A stretch of 64,000 nt of DNA from Phaeosaccion multiseriatum (lineage: Eukaryota; Ochrophyta, other classes): NCBI GenBank assembly GCA_965112735.1, contig OZ218950.1:806001-870000 (forward strand), in the 5' to 3' direction. Shown in pieces: positions 37,788 through 48,019 of the stretch. The translations under genes and the position numbers were made by a program. Below the pieces are notes generated by a model that was given only the letters and a program-made list of their open reading frames with translations, made no database searches and was not told the DNA's origin. The first letter of the stretch is position 1. Each line of letters opens with the position of its first letter.

Positions 37788-40700
37788 TTGCATGCGATGT
37801 CCTCATCTTTGCGTACGTGCATGCATGCATCCCCTCCCCCCTCCCATCCCCTCACCTCCCCTCACCTCGACAGGACCGGCGGCTGTGGAAGGCCGCTGTG
37901 GAGCTCTTCAACGCCATGCGCAAGGAGGGCCTGCAGCCCACTTACCATATCTACGGGACCGTCGTACACATTTTGACCCGGGGGGGCGAGGGGCAGAACT
38001 GGGAAGCCGTGTACAATATTTTCCAAGAGGCCAAGAGAACGGGGAGGTACGTGCGTTACGTGGGTGCACGGTGCTCCTGCCGCTGCTGGATCAGCAACCA
38101 CTGCTTACCGCTGCCGCCACGTACTCACTGATTCACTTTGCCGTCGCTGTGTCACCAAGAACTGTTGATGCTGTACCGCCCCTCACCCATGGTGCCATCC
38201 CGTCGCTGTGTATCACCAACTGCTGCAGGAGGCTGAACCGCACGTCCGCCCTGGTGGCTGTGTTCTGCATGGGCAAGGCCGGGCAGCTCGAGAAGGCCAT
38301 CGAGATCTTTAGAGATATGCCCAACGCTGGCGTCGTCTATGACGTACGTCGCTTACATCACTTGTATCACCAACTTTTGTGCTGTGGCGTTATTGTACTG
38401 TGTGGTTTTATGCTCTTTGCGTTCTCTCTCTCTCTTCCACAACAAGAAAACCTCTCCAACCACCCACTACTCTTGTCCTCCGCCCCCTTTCCCTCAACCC
38501 CCCCCCCCCCTGTCATATTGTTATCCCTCTTGACAGATCCAATGCTGGAACGACGTCATTGAAGCATGCTCCCGCAGCAAGGACTGGCGGACAGCAATGG
38601 AGTTCCTCAAAGAAATGGAACGGTCGGGAATCGTTCCCAACGGACTCACCTACCACCGTATCGTCAAGGCATGTGCGAGGGATGGGGAGTGGCAGCGGGC
38701 ATTGGCGCTCATTGCGTTGATGAAGAAGAAGGGGATTGAGGTGCAAACAGCGGACTTTAACGCGGCCATGCTGTCGCTGTGTAAGGCGAAGAAGGAGCAG
38801 CAGGTGACTGCGATTTTGGAGAATCTGTGCAAGGTTCAAGAGCCACCACCAAGTGAGTAGTCGTGAGGAGGAGGAGGAGGAGGAGGAGGCGGAAGGACTG
38901 TGGGAAAGAAAGAAGTGTATATGTGTGTATGTATTGAAGCAGCAAGTTCCAAAGGAAGGGGGGCGGTTATTTGTTCCGCTCTTTCTTTGATTCTTCCTTG
39001 ATGCAGTGCACGTGGTTGGGTTGCGGTCGCGATGGGCCTCCCCTCCCTTCCCCTCCCCTCTCCTCCTTGGCGACACACACACCAACTCACCTCTTTGTCC
39101 TTGCATCCCTTCCCCTCCCTCTCTCCCTCCCTGCCTCCCCTCCCCTCCCTCACTCACTCCCTCCCTCCCTCCCATGCCCTGCATCACAGATGCACACTCC
39201 TTCCAGATCGCCATGGTGGCGTGTCAGTACAAAGAGGACGTCAACCCTTTCTACCAGGCGAGGCTGCTCTTCGATAGGATGAAGTCGCTCGGCCTCACCC
39301 CCAGAGTGTCTGCCTACTGCGCGCTCATGTCCAATGCCAGGTGAGTTTCAGTGTCTTCCCATTTCAGTTTCAGTTTCAGTTTAGATGGTACCAGCCAAGG
39401 ACTGTCCATTATGGCGTGTCATTCTTCTCACTCCCTCCCTGCTTGCTTTCTCGATGCTCGTATCTGACAGCCCCCCCCCCGCCCTGCCCTTCCTCCCTCC
39501 CCTCCCTGCATCCATCTCTTCCCTCCCGTCTGGACTTGCCTCTTCTCTGTCCCTCTCTGTACCTCTTTGTGTCTATCCCCATCTCTGTTTCTGTGTGTCT
39601 GTGCCTTGCCGTTACAGACTGGCCGGAGAACCCCCCGAGACGGTGCTCGGGATTCTCGAAGAGATGAAGTCCGACGGCGTAGAGCCGAACGAATACGTAA
39701 GTCGTCCCCGATACTCGAATACCCGTATTCCTCTCTATCCCGGCTCTTGCTTCTTCTGGGGCAGCAAGGGACAGACTGCTGTTGTCACAGTTTGATAAAC
39801 GGACGTTTCCCCTTGTTACGAACGATATCAGCGCGTTGTACTGCAGGTGTCTCCCTTCCTCTCTCCTTAATTCATCTCTTGTTTCTCATCTCATCCTCCT
39901 GCTGCTGTTGCTGTTGCTTCTTGTACAGATTTACTCGACGATCATCGCGACTTGTGCGAACAACCAACGCCTGGACTTGGTGGACGAGATGCTGTACAAC
40001 ATGAAGGTGGAAGGGTAAGTTGGGGGGGGGGGAGGGAGGGAGGGAGGGGTTTAAGTGAGGGAGAAAGGAGCTGAGAGGCTCCTTTCCGTGGTAGGGGGTC
40101 ACGTGTGTGTCGAGAAGACGGATGGAAGGAAGGATGGAAGGTGAAGCCTCTGCGTTGCCGGAGCACGGAACGGCTGGAATGGGTTAAAGGATCCGGGAAG
40201 GGTCCGGCTGGAGAGAAGTAAGGGCATCAAGTGCCTCTACACTCACTGACAAGGTTCTGTTGTCTCTCTCCCACGTCTCATCTCTCTCTCCCCCCCTCCC
40301 TCCTCTCCTTACGTTTTATCTCTCTCCCTCCCACCCCCCTCTCGCTCTACGTACTCGCGATCACTGCAGAGTGCCTCACAACGTGGTGACGTACACTTCG
40401 TGCATGCTTGCGGCAAAGAGGAGCAACGATCTCGGCAGGTGAGTGCGTGAGTGCGTGAGTGTGTGAATGCATGAGTGTGTGGGTGTGTGCGCTGAGTAGG
40501 AGGAGGGGAAGGGATGGGAGAGAGCGGAGGGATGTGCCGATCATCTTGCGCTGTCTTTGGCTTCCTCTTGTCGTAAGTCTTTTGATGTCAACATCATCAT
40601 TCCCCATACATACACACACTCACACACACACGCATGACTGCTGCTTGCTGTAGACTGATGCTCCCTTCGTTATTTGCAATACCCTCCTCACTCTCTAACA

Positions 40701-41941
40701 TGCTGATGCCTGATGGGTATGACTTCTGTGTATGTGTATGCGTGTGTATTATACTCAGGACCACGGAGTTCTGGCACGACATGAAGGCAATGGGCATCTC
40801 ACCGGACGCCAAGGCCTACGGAACGCTCATCAGCGCCTACCGCACGCCGGGGAGGCACGACAAAGCCATGGCCAAGCTTAAGGAGATGACGGTGAGTGAG
40901 TGAGTGAGAGAGGGTGTAAGTGCGTGAGTGGACGAGGGAGTGCGTGCGTGCGTGCGTGAGTGGGTGAGAGAGTGCGTGAGTCCGTGAGTGCGCGAGTGAG
41001 TGAGTGTAGAGGCGGGGGAGGTGAGGAGAATGGATGGCGAGAGAAAGGAAGGGGAGGGCAGACACCCACTACGTATGCGCTGAGGAACAACGTGGCTCAT
41101 TTTAAGCTTCACCTCCCTCCCACCGACTGCTCTCCTGTATCTCCTTCCACTCGTGTGTGTGTGTGTGTGTGCGCGTGAGCAGGAGGCCGGCATCCCCCCG
41201 AACCTTGTGGTGTACACGAGCGCCATGTCCGCCTGTGAGTTCTCCGGCGAGTACGATGTGGGCATGACGTTGTTCGAGGAGATGCTGCAGGCTGGCATCG
41301 CGGCGGACGAGCAGGCCTTGGGGTGAGTGTGGAAGGAGAGCAGAGGGCAAGGGATAGTGCAGGCAGGCCGGAAAGGCGGCAGCAGCGGCAGCAGCTGTTG
41401 GTGATTCAGCTGTAGTTTGTGTTTTGTGTGGGTTGTACTGAGCGTTGTGGAGGGGGGCTTGGGCACAGAGAGAAAGACTCTTTACCCCTTTCTCCATTCA
41501 CCCCCTCCATCCCCAAGGGAGTCCTCCGAGCCCTAGTGTGGAGATCAGACAATCTGTCTTCAGTATCATCCAAGCGCCCTACTCCGTACAAGGCACTCTC
41601 CCTGCTCCCCTCCCATCCGTCCCCTTCATTGACTTCCCTCTTTGCTTCGCTTCACTTGACTTAACCCACCCCAACACCTCATGGCTACCATCGTGCAATC
41701 GCTCTAATCAACTCACACACCCCGCCTGTGCCCCAATGCTCCCATCACATCACATCACATCACATCACACACCAATGACATGACATGACACACCAGGGTG
41801 GCTGTCAACATTTGCAACTACGCCGGATGGTATGATGACGTGGACCGGCTCATGGGGGAGCTGACTGCCCTGCAGCAGCAGAGGGGCGTCGACCCCTACC
41901 AGCCGCACCAGCCTACCCCACCTCACCAGCCCTACTCATGA
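34264..41941 (+). CDS. Pentatricopeptide repeat (PPR) protein, 16 exons
   Basis: Probable organellar RNA-binding protein. Exons: 34264-35330, 35688-36237, 36577-36618, 36782-36914, 37165-37392, 37587-37681, 37874-38046, 38229-38343, 38537-38852, 39190-39340, 39618-39696, 39929-40014, 40370-40438, 40759-40891, 41183-41322, 41797-41941; every junction keeps phase. The first exon is a long Ser/Ala/Arg-rich region of low complexity that could hold a targeting peptide. PPR units follow, for example YHRAIDAHLVLQQRAEAVEL, NTKCFNSVVSMKRKEGRWEE, CWNDVIEACSRSKDWRTAME, LTYHRIVKACARDGEWQRAL, YSTIIATCANNQRLDLVDEM, AYGTLISAYRTPGRHDKAMA and VYTSAMSACEFSGEYDVGMT, each ending with the x-M-x-x-x-G linker style. 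Exon 6 uses a GC donor. Exon 3 is placed only by phase and is the least certain. Several introns carry the TATCACCAACTGCTGC motif. Confidence 0.88.
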
Positions 41942-43239
41942 TACGATGAGGAGAGAGTGAGGGTGTGAGGATTTGGGCCTTTCTTTGGCTGGACGAACGA
42001 ACGTACCCGAGCAAACCTCCTCCCCTTTAGGGGGGGGGGGGGAGGTGGGGTTGCGCTTCGTCATTAACACGCACGCTCACACACACATGCGTACACCCGG
42101 TTAGGCACGCCCCTCCCCCTACCCCCCACACACGCACACTCCCTCTCACACACACACTCAGTATATATGAATCACAGGGGAGGGTGGCTGAGGGGAATGA
42201 CTTCCACAGCTTTTTGTGGGGGCACCCGACGATGGACGAGAGGGAGATGGAGAGGGGAAGTGGGTGGGCGAGGAGAAGAGAGAGGGGGAATGGTCTTAAG
42301 TGAGAGTAGGGCAAGGAGCTATCCATGTCTGTACAGTATCTCGATGGATGATAAAGGGAGGAGATTGCTGCGACTGAGGCGGAGTTTTTGAGGGGAGGCG
42401 GGGTGTGGAAGAGCAGTTGCAGAGAGAGATAGAGAGGGAGAGTGACGTCATCGGGGGACAGGAGAGAGGAGAAAGACGAGAGAGTGGCGCAAGAGGAGAG
42501 AGTGGCGCGTTTTATTATAAGAGAAGTAAGTAGACTCGAGGTTGGGGAAAAGGGTAGGATGATAAGATTGGGAAAGAGTATGGTGCTATCAATATACTTC
42601 TGGCTCTCATTGTGTCTCTTTCGGCTGTGTAAGGTATAGGTACCACGCCACCAGTGACGGAATCATGACGGAAAATTGAGTGCTCTTCTTCCGCATGTTT
42701 GTCTCGACGTCTGCAGCGAATGGCCACAAAGTCTCTCGAGCGGGAGGCTGATCGCCACGGAGGCCTCTGGCAAATCTGAGGCCTCCTCCAACTGCCAGAT
42801 GGTGTTTGTGGGTGTGTGCTGATGCAACATGATGGGGCGATGTCTTGCGGGCCCTCGCGATGGCTTTGATCATTGCACCGAGCGCGCAGACCCGAAGAAG
42901 ATTACTGGAATGGTTGGAGTCGCCAGACTGTCAGAGGACGAAGTGCAAAGATTCCAGCTAATGTGATGGTCGTCTCTGGAGTGGAGGGAGAGCGCCGGGC
43001 GGACACACTTGCGTTCCTCAGCTCAGCTCAGCCAGAACGTGCGGCCTTGCAGATCTCACCCCCGAGCGACCTTTATGAGGAGCAGGCCACCAGCGCAAAA
43101 CGCTCTACAATGCCTTCATTGAGAGGCATGGGGGTTCTGTGCAAGCAACGCGAATCTGGCCACGCGTCTGGCTGGGCTGATGTAGAGCAGCAGAGCGTCA
43201 CCGCCTAGCTAGGAGAGGCTGAAGGCTTGCTTGCTTACT

Positions 43240-43297
<58 letters not shown>

Positions 43298-43339
43298 ACT
43301 TAAATCCTCCCTGGTGGCTGCGTAAGGTTACGTATGGGC
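41942..43339. other. Intergenic after the PPR gene
   Basis: Purine-rich and CA-rich DNA. A 111-codon ORF at 42873-43208 has no recognisable domain and the codons drift between frames; it may be decayed transposon sequence. (CA)n at 43241-43292. Nothing else supported. Confidence 0.45.
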
Positions 43340-43660
43340 ATTAAGTCAGCGAGGGGAGGGAGGAGGAGAGGAGCGCCAGCCAGATGGAAGGGGTGCAATG
43401 TTGAGCATGGCAATGTTGCCGTCTGGTCGCGTGGCGTTCACGCACGTTGGCCCCCGCGTCGATCAGCTCGGCAGCAACGTCAATTTTCCCGTAGCTAATG
43501 CAGGGCACTGGCTGCCTGGCTGTGAAGCGGCGTGTTCTTATCGGAATCAGCACCATTCTCCTGGACTGCCCTGGCTCATGCATGGGCCTCGTTGTGGACG
43601 GTACGCAACCCCACCGCAGTCGCTCCCCAATGGCTGGAAGATTGCAGGCCTCATGAGCTA
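43340..43660 (-). pseudogene. Ankyrin-repeat gene remnant
   Basis: On the minus strand the words NGADSDKNTPLHSQAA, then GKIDVAAELIDAGANV, then NATRPDGNIAMLNIAP match the ankyrin consensus (D-x-x-G-x-T-P-L-H...LL-x-x-GA-x-x-N) but lie in three different frames with a stop between the first two. No flanking exons are seen, so this is a degraded fragment, unless the frames are joined by very short introns. Confidence 0.65.
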
Positions 43661-43789
43661 GAGTGACCAGCTGGGGTCGAGGCGGCCGGGGGAAAGCTGT
43701 CCGCCGGGTCGTCTGGTATGGCCGTCTCCGTGGGGGGTAAAAAAAATATTCTTCCTCCCGAACCTCTTTTGGCTGCTCCCCTCACGATT

Positions 43790-43920
43790 CGGAACCCCTT
43801 TATTTTGTTCCTTTCACACCAAAATAACCCTCAACGACTTCTTCCACACTTGATCGGAACCCCTTTCTTTTGTTCCTTTCACACACCAAAATAACCCTCA
43901 ACGCCTTCTTCCACACTTGA
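43790..43920. repeat. 66-bp tandem direct repeat
   Basis: Two copies (43790-43854, 43855-43920) of a unit starting CGGAACCCCTTT and ending TTCTTCCACACTTGA, differing at a few positions. They lie just upstream of the signal-peptide exon at 44018. Confidence 0.9.
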
Positions 43921-44017
43921 AGTGTGCTATGCTAGTCACGCATTGCTGGAGGGCGGAAAAGGAGCGAGCGTGCACACTTTTAGCCCCTCCATCCCTTCAC
44001 TAAGCACATTACTCAAC

Positions 44018-44437
44018 ATGAGGGCATTGACTTGTTGGCTCGTACTGGCGTCATTCTTTGCGTCTACTGCTCGTGGACAACTAGTAACGCAGCAGGCGAA
44101 GTGGAGGAGTCACTCGCATCACATCCAGGAAGATGAATTTCTGTCCCGTGAAGAGGTGAGAACGGGGAAAGCAGGCGGAAATAAATTGCAGGCTAGTGGC
44201 TGGCTGGGCGACGCACGGGCCGGGCGGTTGGCTGCCCTGGCTGGAGGAGCCTAGACTAGCTATATTTCGTATCCACGCCCTTCCATCATCTCTCGATTCT
44301 CTCGTAGGTACAACCCAAGAAGGCCAACCCCATGCTTGACCTTCGTGGCCACCGAAAGATCCTTAATACCGCGAGCTGTGAAGATGCGTGCTTGGCATCT
44401 GAAAAAGAGGATTCCCTTAACCCGCGCCAGATAGCGC
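44018..44437 (+). CDS. Signal-peptide exon of a putative secreted protein
   Basis: Exon 44018-44155 encodes MRALTCWLVLASFFASTARG, a textbook signal peptide with cleavage near ARG-Q, then 26 more residues to a GTGAGA donor. A second exon from 44308 continues in phase (VQPKKANPMLDLRGHRKILN, then TASCEDACLASEKEDS). It either ends at the stop near 44437-44439 inside an AT-rich insert, giving a small secreted protein, or is spliced (for example at a GTGAAG near 44381) to the cysteine-rich exons downstream. The orientation, spacing and Cys content favour it being the 5' end of the large modular gene, but I could not chain the phases to the next exon. Confidence 0.5.
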
Positions 44438-44725
44438 CTAAATAGCGTGAGGCTTATATAAACGCTATCTGGGTCCAGATAAGGGACCCCCGGGCCCTAT
44501 TTAACCCTTGGACAAGGCTTATATAACGAACGCACCCCCTATTTACATAAATCCTTATATAGCGCTACACGCGCCAGATAAGGTGTTGCCCCCCTTTATA
44601 TAAATAATTATATGGCACTATACGCGCCAGATAAGCTGCTATATTGTGTGCCCAAGGGGGTCTACATGTACGAATATAATATTCACATCTAGACCACCCC
44701 CTTGTTACGGTTATGATTTACAGTA
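44425..44725. repeat. AT-rich island with GCGCCAGATA motifs
   Basis: Abrupt change to AT-rich sequence with several TTATATAA words and repeats of GCGCCAGATA (near 44423, 44568, 44624). It is unlike the surrounding GC-rich DNA and similar in style to 47710-48005. Probably a non-autonomous mobile element insertion; ends not defined. Confidence 0.5.
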
Positions 44726-44929
44726 TTCATTTACATGTGTGTGGTAGGGAAGTTGCCGCCGCCGACAGAGCCCGGCTGGGGAAGGCTGGGGGAGGGCAGA
44801 CGCATATGGGGGAGGAAAGCAGGCAGGCAGGGAGAGTAGGGAACAGGGAAAGACTGACTGCGAAAGATGCCGGAGGGGGGGGGGGGGGATGATGTGTGAG
44901 GTCTTCTCCTACTACCCCCATCCCTGCGT

Positions 44930-45700
44930 CCGCGGGCCTGGAGCTGCAGTCCGTGCTTGCCCATGTAACCATGTATGCTGCGGTCTAGCGCTTGGCCCTG
45001 CTCTGCCTTGCGCACGCTTCAGAGGTGGTGCAGAAGCCAAGGTTGTCCAACGGCATTCCAACGGCAAACGGCAGGTGTGTACCGACGAGAGTGTAGCCTG
45101 TCCGCTCTTCTCCCACCCTCTTCCTTCCTTTCGCCTCCTTCCCACTTCCGTCTTCTTCCCCTCTCCTCTTCTTTCTTGCTGCCGCCGCCCAGTAGCTACT
45201 CAATGAGACGGGGAGGTAGATGGAAGGGTCGTATTGTATAAGCTCTTCTCCTGCCCTTCCCCCGCGCCGCGGCGGGCCTGAAGCTGCTAACTGTGCTTAT
45301 CCGTGTACCCATGTATGCTATGGTCTTGTGCTTGCCCCTGCTCTGCCTTGTGCACGCTTCAGGGACGGTCCAGAATCCAAGGTAGTCCAACGGCACTCCA
45401 ACGGCAAACGGCAGGTGTGTACCGACCAGATTGCCACCTGTCCGCTCTTCTCCCACCCTCTTCCTTCCTTTTGTCTCCTTCCCGCTCCCCTCTTCTTCCC
45501 TCTCCTCTTCTTTCTTGCTTCCGCCGCCCGGTAGCTACTCAATGAGAGGGGGAGGTAGATGGAGGGGTCGTGATGATGTATGAGCTTCGCCTGCCCCTCC
45601 CCCGCGCCGCAGCGGGCCTAAAGCTGCTAGCCGTGCTTACCCATGTGCCCATGTATGCTATGGTCTTGCGCTTGCCCCTGCTCTGCCTCTTCGCTCGCCT
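44930..45700. repeat. ~335-bp unit in tandem triplicate
   Basis: Copies start at about 44935, 45274 and 45615; the first two are complete and the third is cut after ~85 bases. Each begins GGGCCTGAAGCTGC (or close variants), passes through CATGTATGC and GCTCTGCCTTG, and the two full copies share CCAACGGCAAACGGCAGGTG. An open frame in the first two copies spells CxxxCxxxC-containing peptides (for example YPCTHVCYG), but adjacent copies do not splice to each other in phase, so these may be exons, decayed exons or only intron. Confidence 0.85.
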
Positions 45701-45714
45701 TGGCTAACCCCCAG

Positions 45715-46073
45715 GAGATGTTCTCTGAGTCCTTCGTACTCCGCGGCGATGCTCTTCCAGACGAGTCCTTCCTGCCCGACGCTTCCATTGCAGCACATGC
45801 GACGGACCGCGAGCCACAGCTACGGACACTGTGGCTCAATATTCTGCGCTCCACGGCACCCATGCGGTGGTGTAACAATGGTCAGGCCTTTGGAGCTCCC
45901 ACAGACAAGGCTGACGTGTACACTCCGTATGCCCAAGCTGTTGTCCTTCTTACTATGGACAAGGTGAGCGCTCCTCTGAGGATACGCCTTCTGTCTGCCT
46001 CCATCCGCCAGCCTGTCTGGCTGTCTGGCTGTGGGTCTCTTCTGTCTGCCTGTAGGCTGTGTATCTGTCTGTC

Positions 46074-46108
<35 letters not shown>

Positions 46109-47669
46109 GCCTCTCTGCCTGCCCGTGTGTCTGTCAGTTTGTGTCGGCCTGTCTCCCTGTCTGTCTTGTCCCTCTGCCTGTGTGTCTGTGTCTCTGCTGC
46201 CTGCCTGCCTGCCTGTCCATGTGTCTCGACCTGTCTGTTTGTCTGACTGTCTGTCTGTCTGTGTGTCTGTCTATCCAACTGTCTTTCTGTCTGCCTGTGT
46301 GCATGTGTGTCTAACTGTCTGCTTGTCTGCCTGTCCGTGTGTCTCCTTGTATCCCTGCCAGGGAGCTGGGCCGCAACAGTGTCTCTCCAACACGCCCAGA
46401 CGAATCTCGCTCAGCGCCGCCTGCAAGATGCTCCCCGCCCCGACGGACTTGTGCGATCTCTTTCCACCCTTCGCGCAAGCACTGATGCTTTTGACTATGG
46501 ACAAGGTAAGCAATGTGTTCGAGAGTACCTTTGGGGGGGGGGTGGGAGGTGAGGAGGGAAGGAGGGCGTCTGAGCGAGTGATGCTGCGCTGGAGGTGAGG
46601 AAAGAGGTAAGCAGGGACTGGCTGGCTGAGGAGGGGCGGGGGTGATGAGAGAGATCAGGCGTGGGAGCGTGAGTGTGTGCGCGATTGGCTGTGTGAGTGA
46701 GTGGCCGGGAGACGCGATGGGTGAGGACGGGGGAGGGAGTGGGGATGAAGGAGCGAGGGAGGCAGGGGGGTGGTGAGTGATGGGGAGCGAGAGTGCAGAG
46801 CAGGCAGGGTAAGGGAGGGAGAACGCGTGAGACTGAAGGAGCGAGGGGGGTGGGGGGGGGGGTGAGAGAGGGAGTGGTTGGCGGGTGGTGAGTGATGGGG
46901 TGCCAGAGTGCAGAGCTGGCAGGGTTGGAGTGTGAGAGAGGGAGTGGGGGCGCGTGAGAGAAGGGAGAGGGGGGGGGGTGGTGAGTGATGGGGTGCGAGA
47001 GTGCAGAGTAGGCAGGGTTGGAATGTGAGAGAGGCAGTGGGGGCGCGTGAGAGAGGGGAGGGGGGGGGGCGGGTTGGTGAGTGATGGGGTGAAGGAGGGA
47101 GAACGCGTGAGCCTGAAGGATCGAGGGGCGGGGGTCGAGCGAGTGTGGGTGGGCTGGCTGTGTCTGCGGGCATGACGGGCCGACTCGAAGAGGCTGTCTC
47201 CGCGCAGTGGTGGGAGCAACCGTTGTTCGGCTGCATAGACTGACATCTGCCTTCTCCTTACCCTGCCTCTGCCGCCGTGCTTCATTTCCTTGTTCACATA
47301 CATGCGCAGTGCTTACTCAGCGAGGGCCCCCCGGACTTTCCTGCAGGCTTTTTCGACTCCATTCGTCCAATGGCACGACTTGTTGCCGAGTTGATCACTG
47401 CAACCATCGCTGCGGAGAAGAAGGCCGGCGTGGAGGACAGGAGCGCCGACAAGGAAGCGCCGCGGCCGGCACACGGGACGGCGCGGCAGCGCCAGACGGG
47501 GGGCGGGGCACATTCGCAGAGTACTATTAGTGGGGTTTGGTCTGGGCTTCGAAAAGAGTATGCCTTGAGGCTATGTCTTCCACGGACAGCTCCAGCAGGC
47601 CCAGAGCCCGCAGCCGCTGCCTCGGCTCCCTGTTCCTGGCTGCTCAGCCCCGCCCCCACCCACATTTGA
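45715..47669 (+). CDS. Uncharacterised exons with TMDK-ending modules
   Basis: Three phase-0 exons: 45715-45963, 46362-46505 and from 47310 (stop 47667-47669, or spliced earlier). The first two exons end in related segments, APTDKADVYTPYAQAVVLLTMDK-like and APTDLCDLFPPFAQALMLLTMDK-like (17 or so positions alike), so they arose by exon duplication. The third starts CLLSEGPPDFPAGFFDSIRP followed by a helix (ARLVAELITATIAAEKK) and low-complexity sequence. The family is not recognised. They probably belong to the same gene as the signal peptide exon upstream and/or the Cys-rich exons downstream, but neither link could be proven by phase. (TCTG)n fills the intron at 46060-46340. Confidence 0.5.
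46735..47110. repeat. ~95-110-bp tandem repeats in an intron
   Basis: Units marked by GGTGGTGAGTGATGGGG followed by AGAGTGCAGAG, at about 46770, 46883 and 46978, with a partial fourth near 47075. G-rich and purine-rich throughout. Confidence 0.8.
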
Positions 47670-47709
47670 TCTCCTTTACGCCCCCCCCTTTTCCCTCCTC
47701 TAGACTCAC

Positions 47710-48005
47710 TCAGCAGTATGAAATAGCCTTAGGCCTATCCTATCGCCACCAGTATAATTTATAGGTTACAATAGCTAAAAAATTGTATATACATAATATA
47801 TATATATATATATATTTATATATACATACGTTAAAATTAGCCTTATCTGTCCAGGTCTCCTTATATAAGCCTTAACTGGATTCAGGAAGCGAGGCCTATA
47901 TAAAGCCTAAGACTGTTGGATAAGGAGGCCGGATAGGGCCTATCTGGACAGCCTTTCCACACTTATATAACGCCTAAATTAGGCCAATTTAAGACTAAAT
48001 GGGCC
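47710..48005. repeat. Second AT-rich island
   Basis: AT-rich insert with an ATATATATAT core, TTATATAAG words, and GGCCTATC/GATAGGCC-type inverted words (47730-47742 against 47930-47942). It ends just before a TTTTTTTCAG acceptor. Resembles a MITE-like insertion and may have disturbed the exon at 48020. Confidence 0.5.
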
Positions 48006-48019
48006 TGTCTTTTTTTCAG

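Noticed and set aside
42873-43208. Possible 111-aa gene
   Set aside because: No recognisable domain, frame-shifting codon character and no neighbours to support it; kept only as intergenic remark.
46311-47303. 330-codon minus ORF of PSLT/PPPLPSLTRPH repeats
   Set aside because: Product of G-rich tandem repeats within an intron; no start context, domains or splice signals on that strand.
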